In this document: one piece after another, positions 8,480-17,509 of the stretch
Layout: each line of letters begins with the position of its first letter
How positions within the stretch are numbered: position 1 is the stretch's first letter
Origin: Streptomyces dysideae
GTDB lineage: Bacteria; Actinomycetota; Actinomycetes; Streptomycetales; Streptomycetaceae
Assembly (NCBI RefSeq): GCF_001514305.1
Contig: NZ_KQ949082.1
Location: 125,365 to 189,364 of the forward strand
DNA length: 64,000 nucleotides
Reading direction: 5' to 3'
Translations under genes and position numbers: made by a program
Notes under the pieces: generated by a model
The model's database searches: none
The model's input: the letters and a program-made list of their open reading frames with translations, nothing else
What the model was told of the DNA's origin: nothing

Positions 8480-9283
8480 CTACCAGATCGCCTCGACCCA
8501 CTCCGGGTGGTCGATGAACGGGTTCCGGTTGCCCTGGTAGTTGGTGTAGATGAGCTGGTTGCGGCGCTCCTCGAAGGCGTCCGGCGGGTCCTCGTCGTTC
8601 CACTGCTTCAGGACCGAGAGGCGGCCGTGGTACGGGGCGCTGCCGTTGCTCACCGAGTCGTTGGGCTCCAGGTCGGCCCAGCTGTCGTCGCCCTCGTAGC
8701 GGACGGCCATGTAGAGGATCATGCGGGCCACGTCGCCCTTGACGGCGTCACGGGGCTCGAAGGAGTTCGAGTCGGTGAGGCTGCCGCCGGAGTTGGTGAA
8801 ACTGCTGCCGCCGTTGTCGAAGTCCTTGTTGCCGCGGATGGAGTTGACCTGCACGTCCTCCGGGCGGAGGTGGTGGAGGTCGGTGCCGGGGCCGGTCGCG
8901 GTGCCGAAGTCGCCGTGGGACTTCGCCCACACGTGCTCGCGGTTCCAGTCGCCGCTGTCGCCGCCGTTGAGGGACTTGCTGCGCGAGATGCCCGAGTACA
9001 GCAGCTTCACGTTGTTGCTGTTGTTCGGGTCCTGGTCCGTGACCTTCAGGGCTCCCCAGACCGCCGAGTACGACAGCTTCGTCTGGGGGCTGATGATCGT
9101 GTGCAGGGAGGACTTGAGGCTGGTGCCCGTCTTGCCGATCGCGTTCTTGTAGTACGTCGAGTCGTACGCGGTCGTGGTGGCGGCTGCCGGAGTCGCGGTC
9201 AGGGCCGGAGCGGTGAGGCCGACCAGGACGGTGGCGGTGGCCAGAGCCACCGACTTCCAGCGGCGTATGTGTGTCGCCGGCAT
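8480..9283 (-). CDS. secreted endonuclease I family nuclease
   Basis: A 267-residue protein starting at ATG 9283 with a clear signal peptide (RRWKS, then a hydrophobic stretch ending ATPAAA, about residues 1-35). The mature part is an EndA/NucM-type (Endonuclease_1) fold: NREHVWAKSHG at about residues 107-117 is the beta-beta-alpha metal-finger motif with the catalytic histidine, and DLHHLRPEDVQVNSIRGN follows. Such enzymes cut DNA and often RNA without sequence specificity outside the cell, for nutrient scavenging. Promoter-region inverted repeats lie upstream. Confidence 0.92.
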   Translation of the reverse strand: MPATHIRRWKSVALATATVLVGLTAPALTATPAAATTTAYDSTYYKNAIGKTGTSLKSSLHTIISPQTKLSYSAVWGALKVTDQDPNNSNNVKLLYSGISRSKSLNGGDSGDWNREHVWAKSHGDFGTATGPGTDLHHLRPEDVQVNSIRGNKDFDNGGSSFTNSGGSLTDSNSFEPRDAVKGDVARMILYMAVRYEGDDSWADLEPNDSVSNGSAPYHGRLSVLKQWNDEDPPDAFEERRNQLIYTNYQGNRNPFIDHPEWVEAIW

Positions 9284-9336
9284 GTGGGGTGTCCCATCTA
9301 CGCGTGTTGAATGGAGGCGGCAAACGGGAGAGTGAC

Positions 9337-9375
9337 ATGGACACGTGGGTGTGTCCATGGCTTGTACGTGTCCAT
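9337..9375. promoter_or_regulatory. inverted repeat upstream of the nuclease gene
   Basis: ATGGACACGT (9337-9346) and ACGTGTCCAT (9366-9375) are exact inverted copies, and GTGTGTCCAT at 9349-9358 is a third partial copy between them. A second repeated motif, TCTACGCG-x-GTTGA, occurs at about 9298 and 9406. This looks like a protein-binding region for regulation of the nuclease. Confidence 0.5.
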
Positions 9376-9505
9376 CAGGTGACGGGAACCGGCAAATTGC
9401 CCCTTGTCTACGCGAGTTGACAGCGTCTGGCATGCCAAACGGCCCCCGACCGGGCTTGAGTTCTAGTGGTCGAGGGTCGTTCCGCTGCCTGGGGGCTGGT
9501 CGGCG

Positions 9506-9925
9506 TCAGCTGACGTCCGACGGGTCCAGACGGTAGATCGTCGACGTCTCAGATGTGTCAGATGCGTCCGACGTCGCGCTCTTGCTGTACTCGCTCGCCT
9601 TCAACGCCGTCCCGTTCTTCTGCACCCACTCCGTCACCTCGGTGCTGAGGTTCGAACCGCCGCCGGGGCCGCCGCCCATGCCGCCGCCGGAACCGACCTG
9701 GACGTAGTGCAGTTCGCCGTCTTTCACCAGCTCCTTGAGCTTGGCCAGCGTCATCGCCTTGTCGCTGCCGGACCAGCCCCACATGGAGATGACGGGCTCG
9801 CCGCTGCCACTTGGGCCGTCCTGGTGCTCCTTCAGGCAGGCGATGAGCTCGGTGCTCGCGCCGCCTCCGCCCATACCGCCACCGAAGCCGATCGGTCCGG
9901 GGTACATACCTCTGAGCGCGGGCCG
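9506..9925 (-). pseudogene. C-terminal remnant of an ArnT/YkcB-type mannosyltransferase
   Basis: About 130 codons match the C-terminal extracellular domain of actinobacterial membrane glycosyltransferases of the ArnT/PMT type: a glycine-rich GGGMGGGGASTELIACLKEH, then GEPVISMWGWSGSDKAMTLA, LKELVKDGELHYVQVGSGGG, and a Ser/Thr-rich tail ending in YRLDPSDVS. The membrane domains are absent, and the segment usually lying between LKEHQDG and GEPVISMWGW (around 20 residues) is missing. Sequence upstream of 9925 does not continue the family. This is a stump left by deletion. The 9926-10136 stretch holds nothing I can identify. Confidence 0.7.
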
Positions 9926-10136
9926 GTGCCGTTCGGCTGCGACGTGGCACTCTTTCACGCCAACAGCCTGCTCGTTCCGGCCGTAGCCGCCCGCATCCGC
10001 GAGGAGTTCGCGCTGCTTCAAGCCCTAGCCAGCCCGTGGCTGGTGCCCCGAGCTTGCGCTCCACCTTGTTGCTCGCGCGGAAGCTCTCACCCGTGTTTGC
10101 CCGCCCGTCCCCCTGCACTCTCAGGTTGTCGTCGGC

Positions 10137-10352
10137 TCAGGGCTGTGACTCTTTGACGGCTGTGACGAAGGCCGACCAGTTGGCGGCGGAGAAGATCAGT
10201 GCCGGGCCGTGCGGGGTCTTGGAGTCGCGGACGGGGACGCCGGAGGGGTGGTCGTCGAGGACTTCGAGACAGCTGCCGGCTTCGCTGTTGCTGTAGGACG
10301 ACTTGCGCCAGCCACTCAGTGTGGCAGCGTTTGAGATGGTTCGGTCAGTCAT
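10137..10352 (-). CDS. DUF397 protein
   Basis: A 71-residue protein of the DUF397 family: GWRKSSYSNSEAGSCLEV, VPVRDSKTPHGPALIF and a C-terminal W-x-AFV segment. It overlaps the upstream HTH gene by eight bases. In Streptomyces, DUF397 proteins are encoded next to WhiJ-like XRE regulators and act as their partners, antitoxin-like or antagonist-like, in development and antibiotic control. The exact target is unknown. Confidence 0.92.
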   Translation of the reverse strand: MTDRTISNAATLSGWRKSSYSNSEAGSCLEVLDDHPSGVPVRDSKTPHGPALIFSAANWSAFVTAVKESQP

Positions 10353-11142
10353 GGTGTCCGTAGTCCTTCGCTGTTGCCCTCAGCAGGGCCAGTGACTCCT
10401 TCAACGGCAGTGCGTCGCTCAGCGCAAGATCGTATCGACTCTGCAACTCGTGGACCACGGATGGGGAGTCGTGCACCTTCCCCAGCCGCATCCCCTCGGT
10501 GTACGCCAGAGGTGGCTGGTCCTCGAACCACAGCAGCGTGAGCATGCTCTCCATCATTGGATGAGTGTCCACACCAAACGGCAACACATGTGCGCGGATG
10601 CGTCCAGTCTCGGTGAGATGAACGACGTGCATGATCTGCTCCGCCATGACGTCTGCGCCGGCCGCAGGGCGTCGCAGCATCGTCTCGTCCAGCAGCGCCC
10701 ACACCACGGGAGTCACCGGGTCTTCGAGAATCCTCGCGCGCTCAAGGCGTGTGACGACGCGCCTGTCACGCTCCTCCTCGCTCACCGGAGGGAACGCCGA
10801 GCCCAGGACCGCACTTGCGTACCCTCTCGTCTGGAGGATGCCCGGGAAGTACGTCAGGCCGAACTCGCGGATTATCACCGCCTGTTGTTCGAGTACGAGC
10901 ATCGCCTCGAAGTAGTCGGCGGTCGCCACGTCGTCGTCCTGTGGCAGGAAACTGCTCAGCACATTCCCCGTGTTCAGCGCCCTGTCCAGCCGCCGAGCGT
11001 CCTCCTTCGACGGCACCCTGCGCCCCGCCTCGATGTGCGCGATATGCGAACGCGTCATGATCGCCCGGTCGGCCAGCTGCTGCTGCGTCAGCCCCGCCGT
11101 CTCGCGCTGCTGCCTCAGCCAGTCACCGTAAGTGTTGCTCAT
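10345..11142 (-). CDS. XRE-family HTH regulator (WhiJ-like, DUF5753)
   Basis: A 265-residue protein with an N-terminal XRE helix-turn-helix (LTQQQLADRAIMTRSHIAHI, about residues 18-37) and a C-terminal DUF5753 domain (YFPGILQTRGYASAVL, then VWALLDETMLRRP and WFEDQPPLAYTE). ATG 11142 is preferred over a TTG six bases upstream because of spacing to GGAAG. The DUF397 gene overlaps its 3' end, giving the usual WhiJ/DUF397 pair. A second, independent pair lies at 25.7-26.7 kb in this window. Confidence 0.93.
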   Translation of the reverse strand: MSNTYGDWLRQQRETAGLTQQQLADRAIMTRSHIAHIEAGRRVPSKEDARRLDRALNTGNVLSSFLPQDDDVATADYFEAMLVLEQQAVIIREFGLTYFPGILQTRGYASAVLGSAFPPVSEEERDRRVVTRLERARILEDPVTPVVWALLDETMLRRPAAGADVMAEQIMHVVHLTETGRIRAHVLPFGVDTHPMMESMLTLLWFEDQPPLAYTEGMRLGKVHDSPSVVHELQSRYDLALSDALPLKESLALLRATAKDYGHHD

Positions 11143-11273
11143 GGCCAACTTCCTTGCGACGAATGCCTGGTCACACGCAACCCTCTGGCGAGCCTAGACC
11201 GAGGCATCTCACTCTGTGAGTGGATCGCTACACAACGCGACACATCGAGTGGAACAGGAACGGAGTTCACGAC

Positions 11274-11507
11274 ATGCGTCACCGCATCGCCCGCCTTTTC
11301 GAGCCGCTGCTGCGGTTCCTGCGCCGCCCCGGCCGGTATTCGTGCCGTTGCAACACCGCGTACGCCGAAACCCCGTTGGTGAACGGGCCGACCGTTCACC
11401 ACACAGGTTCTCGCCCACTCCAGGCGACGCCTCCGGTCGCCGTATTCGGGATCGGTATCGGGTCGTACGGCATCCCCGCAGCGGTCGTTGTGAAGGGCGC
11501 CAGGTGA
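11274..11507 (+). CDS. small hypothetical protein
   Basis: A possible 77-residue protein starting MRHRIARLFEPLLRFLRRPG, a basic amphipathic opening like small Streptomyces proteins often found beside HTH/DUF397 modules. The rest has no recognised family and relatively mixed third codon positions, so it may be frame-disrupted after the first 25 residues. It is divergent from the HTH gene and nine bases upstream of the next plus-strand gene. Confidence 0.45.
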   Translation: MRHRIARLFEPLLRFLRRPGRYSCRCNTAYAETPLVNGPTVHHTGSRPLQATPPVAVFGIGIGSYGIPAAVVVKGAR

Positions 11508-11515
11508 CGGGAAGC

Positions 11516-11842
11516 ATGAACCAGATGAACGGCGTGGGCGGCGCACGACTCCTGCCCTGGACGGGGTCGGGAGGCCAGCCCTGCTACCTGGTAACCGACG
11601 GGACCGGGTACCTCTCCCGGGTCGCCGACGACATCGAGAGCGTGCAGCTCGGTATGGCCGGCGAACTACTCGACCACGCAGCCGACATGCTCGCCGACCA
11701 CAAGGTCACCCTCGCCCAACTCCACTTCCTGGCAGCCCGCATGAGCGAGGCGCTGCGCGACGTTCACCGCATCGCGGAGAGCCGTGGCGCCCGCCTCGCC
11801 ACACCCGCCTACGACAGCCCTGATGGCATCGACGGAGTCTGA
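11516..11842 (+). CDS. conserved Streptomyces hypothetical protein
   Basis: A 108-residue acidic, helical protein starting at ATG 11516. It opens with a short Gly-rich segment, then LLPWTGSGGQPCYLVTDGTG, SRVADDIESVQLGMA and two predicted helices (LLDHAADMLADHKVT and LHFLAARMSEALRDVHRIA). No signal peptide or membrane segment is present. Similar proteins are widespread near WhiJ-like/DUF397/ATPase clusters in Streptomyces, but no function is known to me. It ends 15 bases before the end of the convergent toxin gene. Confidence 0.75.
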   Translation: MNQMNGVGGARLLPWTGSGGQPCYLVTDGTGYLSRVADDIESVQLGMAGELLDHAADMLADHKVTLAQLHFLAARMSEALRDVHRIAESRGARLATPAYDSPDGIDGV

Positions 11843-11856
11843 GTCGCCCGCCCTCG

Positions 11857-12243
11857 TCAGCGCGTGAGGTCGAAAACGGGAACCCCGCGCCCCTCGTACG
11901 CCTTCGGGGCGACAGTGGCGACCAGTGCGTCCGCGCCCCACTCGGGGAGGTGGCGTACGGCGTGGACGGTGGCCGCGATCCCGGGCGGAACGCCGTCTCT
12001 GCGCAACTGGGCGACGGCGAGCGCCGCCGGATAGTCGAGGTCGACGGTGTGGACGACGTCGAGCTGGCCGATGTGCTCGGCGATCCCCAGGTGTTCCGCG
12101 CCGGCCTCAAGGATCGACAGGACCGGTGCCCACAGCCGGGTCTCGGGCTCGAAATGCGCCCGGTGGATCAGTGCGGACACCTGACGATTTCCCGACAGCG
12201 CGAGCAACGTGGGAGTGTCCAGAACGAGATGGTGCTGGATCAC
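11857..12243 (-). CDS. PIN-domain toxin (VapC-like)
   Basis: A 128-residue PIN domain. The expected acidic metal ligands are visible: D9 in LVLDTPTLLAL, E46/E50 in SILEAGAE, and the aspartate in WGADALVATVAP near residue 105, with VFDLTR at the end. VapC toxins are RNases that cut tRNA or rRNA when not bound by antitoxin. The start ATG overlaps the antitoxin stop (ATGA), the standard arrangement. The N-terminus is slightly divergent from typical VapC (no second Asp right after the first), so target specificity is open. Confidence 0.82.
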   Translation of the reverse strand: MIQHHLVLDTPTLLALSGNRQVSALIHRAHFEPETRLWAPVLSILEAGAEHLGIAEHIGQLDVVHTVDLDYPAALAVAQLRRDGVPPGIAATVHAVRHLPEWGADALVATVAPKAYEGRGVPVFDLTR

Positions 12244-12503
12244 GCGGCAGCGCCCTGCTGACGCGAGAAGGCGTCACGCAGCTTGCGGCCCATCGCCGCA
12301 CTCTCCTCGTCCGTGACCTCGGCGCCGAAGTGCTCGGCCAGATAGGCGCGCGTCCGCTCCGCCCACTCGCGCCGCTCCTCATCGGTGAGCGTGCTCTCGG
12401 CGAACTCCTGGACCAGGGATCGAATCGACGTCCCACGGGACTCGGCGATGACCGCAAGGCGGTCCCGCACCTCGGCAGGCACGCGGATCATGGCATCAGA
12501 CAT
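12240..12503 (-). CDS. ribbon-helix-helix antitoxin (VapB-like)
   Basis: An 87-residue protein. The N-terminus MIRVPAEVRDRLAVIAESRG followed by TSIRSLVQEF is a CopG/Arc ribbon-helix-helix DNA-binding domain; the C-terminal half (EEREWAERTRAY-like, acidic and helical) would wrap the toxin. The gene overlaps the PIN toxin by four bases. An inverted/direct repeat at 12511-12531, just upstream of the start, is the likely site of autorepression. Confidence 0.85.
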   Translation of the reverse strand: MSDAMIRVPAEVRDRLAVIAESRGTSIRSLVQEFAESTLTDEERREWAERTRAYLAEHFGAEVTDEESAAMGRKLRDAFSRQQGAAA

Positions 12504-12510
12504 GGGCTGA

Positions 12511-12531
12511 GTATACGCCCGCGTATACGCC
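12511..12531. promoter_or_regulatory. probable VapBC autoregulatory operator
   Basis: GTATACGC (12511-12518) and GCGTATAC (12521-12528) form a perfect inverted repeat with a two-base centre, and GTATACGCC also recurs directly with a 12-base period (12511 and 12523). It begins eight bases upstream of the antitoxin start, where ribbon-helix-helix antitoxins usually bind. Confidence 0.7.
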
Positions 12532-12637
12532 GAGTCGGGCCGCTCGTGCTGAGCTCGACGAACTGGGATGTCAGCCTTTACTCAACCGTCCCCGGATGCG
12601 TACAACCTTTCGCTCGAACTCATGAGTCAACAGGGGT

Positions 12638-13492
12638 ATGACTCACGGGATATCCAGACGCGCGAGATGGGTCGCGGGAGGAACGCTCACAGCGCTCGTC
12701 TCCTGCGTCGCCGCCGCCGCGCCCGCCGCCGCGGCCACCACGCCCACCGTCAGCTGCACGTCCGCCAGAGCCGGACTCGCCGACAAACTGAAGAAGGACA
12801 TCACCGCCGCCCTCGCCACCCGCAAGGGCACCATCGCGGTGGGCCTCTACGACCGGACCACCAAGACCACCTGCACGCTCCGGCCGTCCACCGCCTACGA
12901 CTCCGCCAGCGTCGTCAAGGTCACCGTCCTGGCCACGCTGCTCTGGGACGCGAAGAAGCACAACCGCTATCTCACCGACCGCGAGGCCACTCTCGCCAGG
13001 GCCATGATCACCAAGTCGGACAACGCCGCGACCAGCACCCTCTGGAAGCAGCTGGGCCTGACGAAGATCAAGGGCTTCCTCACCGCCGCCGGCATGACCC
13101 GGACCAAGCCCGGCACGGGCGGCTACTGGGGCCTGACCCAGATCACCGTCACCGACGAGCAGAAGCTCCTCAAGCTGATCACCGCACGCAACACGGTCCT
13201 CAGCGACAACGCCCGCGCCTACATCCTGAAGCTGATGGGCCAGGTCATCTCCTCGCAGCGCTGGGGCACCCCGTACGGAGTGCCGTCCGGTGTCTCCGTG
13301 GCCGTCAAGAACGGCTGGCTGCAACGCTCCACGCACGGCTGGCGCGTGCACAGCGTCGGCACTTTCAAGGGCGGCGGCCACGACTACATGATCACGGTGC
13401 TCACGCACGGCAACAGCACCATGAACTACGGCATCACGACCATCCAGGGCGTCGCCAAGGTCATCCACCGGGACCTCGCGTCCGCCTCCTGA
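12638..13492 (+). CDS. secreted class A beta-lactamase-like serine hydrolase
   Basis: A 284-residue protein with a signal peptide (RRARWVAGGTLTALVSCVAA, cleavage near AAA at about 33). The catalytic motifs of the penicillin-binding/class A beta-lactamase fold are present: S-V-V-K in DSASVVKVTV (about residues 90-93), S-D-N in KSDNAATS, and K-N-G in AVKNGW in place of the KTG triad. The protein lacks a clear E166-type omega loop, so it is more likely a beta-lactamase-related peptidase or inactive relative than a drug-resistance enzyme, but this is inference. Confidence 0.85.
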   Translation: MTHGISRRARWVAGGTLTALVSCVAAAAPAAAATTPTVSCTSARAGLADKLKKDITAALATRKGTIAVGLYDRTTKTTCTLRPSTAYDSASVVKVTVLATLLWDAKKHNRYLTDREATLARAMITKSDNAATSTLWKQLGLTKIKGFLTAAGMTRTKPGTGGYWGLTQITVTDEQKLLKLITARNTVLSDNARAYILKLMGQVISSQRWGTPYGVPSGVSVAVKNGWLQRSTHGWRVHSVGTFKGGGHDYMITVLTHGNSTMNYGITTIQGVAKVIHRDLASAS

Positions 13493-13540
13493 CGCCTTCC
13501 GGACTCCCGCATGTCACCGTCCCGCCCCACGGTGACCCCC

Positions 13541-13707
13541 ATGCGCCTGAGAACCGTACTCGCGACCGCCACGGCCGGCCTGGCGGCCGCCACCTGTTGT
13601 CCGCCGCCGACCCGTCCTACGCGGGCCCGAGGGTGCTCCTGGTGAGCGACGACAACCAGAACCAGGTGCAGACGACCCGGTTCTATTACCTGCGGGTCCG
13701 AGTCTGA
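13541..13707 (+). pseudogene. frameshifted small secreted protein
   Basis: ATG 13541 opens a signal-peptide-like run (MRLRTVLATATAGLAAAT). The continuation that looks like a protein, SAADPSYAGPRVLLVSDDNQ and then NQVQTTRFYYLRVRV with a stop at 13705, lies in another frame. One base indel near 13598 would join them into a protein of about 55 residues. Either this is a decayed gene, or the second half alone is a chance frame. Confidence 0.35.
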
Positions 13708-13783
13708 ACTTCCCGGCGGGATGAAATCCGCCCCCGCCGGCGTTGGTGCCTTCCGGAAGATCAGGACAAACGGAGGGCACCGC

Positions 13784-16700
13784 GTGACACCGCAACGGGG
13801 ATGGGCACGGAGACTGGCCGGATACGCGTGGCGATATCCCAAGGACGTCGTCCTGGCCCTCGGCTCCTCCCTCGCCGGCATGGCGGTCATGGCGCTGGTC
13901 CCGTTGATCACCAAGGTGATCATCGATGACGTGATCGGCGGCCACAGCCGCTCCATGGCGGTCTGGTCCGGCGCCCTCATTGCCGCGGCCCTGCTCGTCT
14001 ACGTCTTCACCTACATCCGCCGCTACTACGGCGGCCGCCTCGCCCTCGACGTCCAGCACGACCTGCGGACGGAGATGTTCGAGACGATCACCCGGCTCGA
14101 CGGCCGCCGTCAGGACGAGCTCTCCACCGGCCAGGTGGTCGGCCGTGCCACCAGCGACCTCCAGCTGATCCAGGGCCTGCTCTTCATGCTCCCGATGACC
14201 ATCGGGAACTTCCTGCTCTTCCTGATCTCCCTCGTCGTGATGGCGTGGCTGTCGCTGCCGCTCACCCTGGTCGCCCTCGCCGTGGCCCCCGCCCTGTGGT
14301 GGATCGCGAGCCGCAGCCGCACCAGGCTGCACCCCGCCACCTGGTACGCCCAGGCCCAGGCCGCCGCCGTCGCCGGCGTGGTCGACGGCGCCGTCAGCGG
14401 CGTACGCGTGGTGAAGGGCTTCGGGCAGGAGGACCAGGAGACCGGCAAGCTCAGGGACGTCGGCCGGCGGCTGTTCGCGGGGCGGCTGCGGACCATCCGG
14501 TTCAATTCCAGGTACACCCCGGCCCTCCAGGCCGTCCCGGCGCTCGGCCAGGTCGCGATGCTCGCGCTCGGCGGCTGGCTCGCCGTCCGCGGGCACATCA
14601 CCCTCGGTACGTTCGTCGCCTTCTCCACCTATCTCGCCCAGCTCGTCGGGCCGGTCCGCATGCTCGCCATGGTGCTGACCGTCGCGCAGCAGGCCCGCGC
14701 CGGCACCGAGCGCGTCCTGGAGCTGATCGACACCGAGCCGTCCCTCACCGAGGGCACCAAGGAACTCCCCGCCGACGCGCCCGCGACCGTCGAGTTCGAC
14801 GACGTGTCCTTCGGCTACGACCACGCCTCCGGCAAAACCAGCCCTGTCCTCGACGGGCTGTCCTTCGAGATCCGCCCGGGCGAGACCCTCGCCGTCGTCG
14901 GCTCCTCCGGCTCCGGCAAGTCCACGGTCTCCCTCCTCCTGCCCCGCTTCTACGACGTGACGCGCGGCGCCGTCCTCATCGGCGGCCACGACGTCCGCGA
15001 GCTCACCCTCGACTCCCTCCGGGCCGCGATCGGACTGGTCCCCGAGGACTCCTTCCTCTTCTCCGACACCGTGCGCAGCAACATCGCGTACGGCCGTCCG
15101 GACGCGACCGACGAGGAGATCGAGACCGCCGCCCGCGCCGCCCAGGCAGACCGGTTCATCGCCGAGCTGCCCGACGGGTACGACACCAAGGTCGGCGAGC
15201 ACGGCCTCACCCTCTCCGGCGGCCAGCGTCAGCGCGTCGCGCTCGCCCGCGCGATCCTCACCGACCCGCGGCTCCTCGTTCTCGACGACGCCACCTCCGC
15301 CGTGGACGCCAGGGTCGAGCACGAGATCCACGAGGCGCTGAAGCACGTCATGGAGGGCCGCACGACCCTCCTCATCGCCCACCGCCGCTCCACCCTCGGC
15401 CTCGCCGACCGCATCGCCGTCCTGGACGCCGGGCGCCTCGCCGACCTCGGCACCCACGAGGAGCTCCAGCAGCGGTCCGCCCTCTACCGCCGCCTCCTCA
15501 CCGACCCCGACGAACTCGGCGGCGTCTCGCCCGGCCACGCCCAGCCCTCCTGCCCCCAGGAGGACACCTCCGTACGCGACGAGCTGGACGCCGAGTTCGA
15601 CGCCGAACGCGGGGTCACGCCCCGGCTGTGGACCGGCGACCGCGAGCCCAAGGACCTGGCGCTGACCGAGTCCCCGGCCACGCCGGAACTCCTCGCCCTG
15701 GTCGAGGCGCTGCCCCCGGCCGACGACACCCCCGACATCGACGAGGCGCGCGCGGTCACGCCCGAGGAGTCGTACGGCCTGCGCAGGCTGCTGCGAGGCT
15801 TCGGGCTCCCCCTGCTGATCAGCCTCGGCCTCGTCGCCGTGGACGCGGGCATGGGCCTGCTCCTCCCCGTCCTGATCCGGTACGGCATCGACCAGGGCGT
15901 CTCCGCGGTCGCTCTCGGTGCGGTGTGGGCGGCGTCGATGCTGGGGCTGCTCGCGGTGACCGTGCAGTGGGCGGCGCAGGTCGGCGAGATGCGGATGACG
16001 GGGCGTACGGGGGAGAGGGTGCTGTACTCCCTCCGCCTGAAGATCTTCGCGCAGCTCCAGCGGCTCGGACTCGACTACTACGAGCGGGAGTTGACCGGCC
16101 GGATCATGACGAGGATGACGACGGACGTCGACGCGCTGTCGACGTTCCTGCAGACGGGCCTGGTCACGGCGTTCGTCTCGGTCGTCACGTTCTTCGGGAT
16201 CATGGGCGTCCTGCTGGTGATCGACCTCGAGCTCGCCCTCGTCGTGTTCGCGACGCTGCCGCCGCTGATCGTCGCGACGTTCTTCTTCCGCCGGGCGAGC
16301 GTGAAGGCGTACGAACTCGCCCGTGAGCGGGTGTCGTTGGTCAACGCCGATCTCCAGGAGTCGGTGTCCGGGCTGCGGATCGTGCAGGCGTTCCGGCGTG
16401 AGCGGGACGGCGGTGCGAGGTTCGCGGAGCGCAGCGACAGCTACCGCAGGGCCCGTATCCGAGGCCAGTGGCTGATCTCGATCTACTTCCCCTTCGTGCA
16501 GTTCTTGGCGTCGGGGGCCGCGGCGGCCGTGCTGATCATGGGCGGCGCGCGGATCGAGGCGGCGACGCTGACGACGGGTGCGCTGGTGGCGTACCTGCTC
16601 TACATCGACCTGTTCTTCGCGCCGGTCCAGCAGCTCTCCCAGGTCTTCGACGGCTACCAGCAGGCGACCGTCTCGCTGGGCCGCATCCAGGAACTGCTCC

Positions 16701-17509
16701 AGGAGCCGACCTCGACGAAGGCGGCGGAGGAGCCGCGCGAGGTGCTGTCCCTGCGGGGTGAGATCGCCTTCGAGGACGTGCACTTCGCGTACGGCTCCAC
16801 CGGCGAACCGGAGGAGGCCCTGAGCGGGATCGACCTCGTCGTCCCCGCCGGGCAGACGGTCGCGTTCGTCGGCGAGACGGGTGCCGGCAAGTCGACGCTC
16901 GTCAAGCTGGTGGCCCGCTTCTACGACCCGACCGGCGGCCGGGTCACCGTCGACGGCCAGGATCTCCGCACCCTGGACATCACCTCGTACCGGCACCGCC
17001 TGGGCGTCGTCCCGCAGGAGGCGTACCTCTTCCAGGGCACCGTCCGCGACGCCCTCGCCTACGGCCGCCCGGACGCCACCGACGCCGAGGTGGAGGCGGC
17101 GGCCCGAGCGGTCGGCGCGCACGAGATGATCGCGACCCTCGACGGCGGCTACCTCCACGAGGTCGCCGAACGCGGCCGCAACCTCTCCGCCGGCCAACGC
17201 CAGCTGATCGCCCTGGCCCGCGCCGAGCTGGTAGACCCCGACATCCTCCTCCTCGACGAGGCCACGGCAGCCCTGGACCTGGCCACGGAATCCCAGGTCA
17301 ACCAGGCCACAGACCGCATCGCCGGCAAGCGCACCACCCTGGTCGTAGCCCACCGCCTGACGACAGCGGCCCGCGCGGACCGGGTCGTGGTCATGGACCA
17401 CGGCAGGGTCGCAGAGGACGGCACGCACCAGGAGTTGCTGGCGCGGGGCGGCCGATACGCGGAGCTGTGGCGGACCTTCGTGGGGGAGGACGCGCCGGCC
17501 GCGGCCTGA
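13784..17509 (+). CDS. double ABC exporter in one polypeptide (Rv0194-like)
   Basis: A 1241-residue fusion of two half-exporters, starting at GTG 13784 (GGAGG eight bases upstream). The order is TMD1 (about residues 10-310), NBD1 (about 330-570), linker, TMD2 (about 650-960) and NBD2 (about 985-1230). NBD1 has Walker A GSSGSGKST (about 373) and signature LSGGQ, but its Walker B ends LVLDD, its Q-loop reads VPED and its H-loop AHRRS. NBD2 has Walker A GETGAGKST (about 1029), signature LSAGQ, Q-loop VPQEA and LLLDE with the catalytic glutamate. One ATP site is therefore degenerate, as in asymmetric drug exporters. It is probably a multidrug or lipid exporter. Confidence 0.93.
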   Translation: MTPQRGWARRLAGYAWRYPKDVVLALGSSLAGMAVMALVPLITKVIIDDVIGGHSRSMAVWSGALIAAALLVYVFTYIRRYYGGRLALDVQHDLRTEMFETITRLDGRRQDELSTGQVVGRATSDLQLIQGLLFMLPMTIGNFLLFLISLVVMAWLSLPLTLVALAVAPALWWIASRSRTRLHPATWYAQAQAAAVAGVVDGAVSGVRVVKGFGQEDQETGKLRDVGRRLFAGRLRTIRFNSRYTPALQAVPALGQVAMLALGGWLAVRGHITLGTFVAFSTYLAQLVGPVRMLAMVLTVAQQARAGTERVLELIDTEPSLTEGTKELPADAPATVEFDDVSFGYDHASGKTSPVLDGLSFEIRPGETLAVVGSSGSGKSTVSLLLPRFYDVTRGAVLIGGHDVRELTLDSLRAAIGLVPEDSFLFSDTVRSNIAYGRPDATDEEIETAARAAQADRFIAELPDGYDTKVGEHGLTLSGGQRQRVALARAILTDPRLLVLDDATSAVDARVEHEIHEALKHVMEGRTTLLIAHRRSTLGLADRIAVLDAGRLADLGTHEELQQRSALYRRLLTDPDELGGVSPGHAQPSCPQEDTSVRDELDAEFDAERGVTPRLWTGDREPKDLALTESPATPELLALVEALPPADDTPDIDEARAVTPEESYGLRRLLRGFGLPLLISLGLVAVDAGMGLLLPVLIRYGIDQGVSAVALGAVWAASMLGLLAVTVQWAAQVGEMRMTGRTGERVLYSLRLKIFAQLQRLGLDYYERELTGRIMTRMTTDVDALSTFLQTGLVTAFVSVVTFFGIMGVLLVIDLELALVVFATLPPLIVATFFFRRASVKAYELARERVSLVNADLQESVSGLRIVQAFRRERDGGARFAERSDSYRRARIRGQWLISIYFPFVQFLASGAAAAVLIMGGARIEAATLTTGALVAYLLYIDLFFAPVQQLSQVFDGYQQATVSLGRIQELLQEPTSTKAAEEPREVLSLRGEIAFEDVHFAYGSTGEPEEALSGIDLVVPAGQTVAFVGETGAGKSTLVKLVARFYDPTGGRVTVDGQDLRTLDITSYRHRLGVVPQEAYLFQGTVRDALAYGRPDATDAEVEAAARAVGAHEMIATLDGGYLHEVAERGRNLSAGQRQLIALARAELVDPDILLLDEATAALDLATESQVNQATDRIAGKRTTLVVAHRLTTAARADRVVVMDHGRVAEDGTHQELLARGGRYAELWRTFVGEDAPAAA

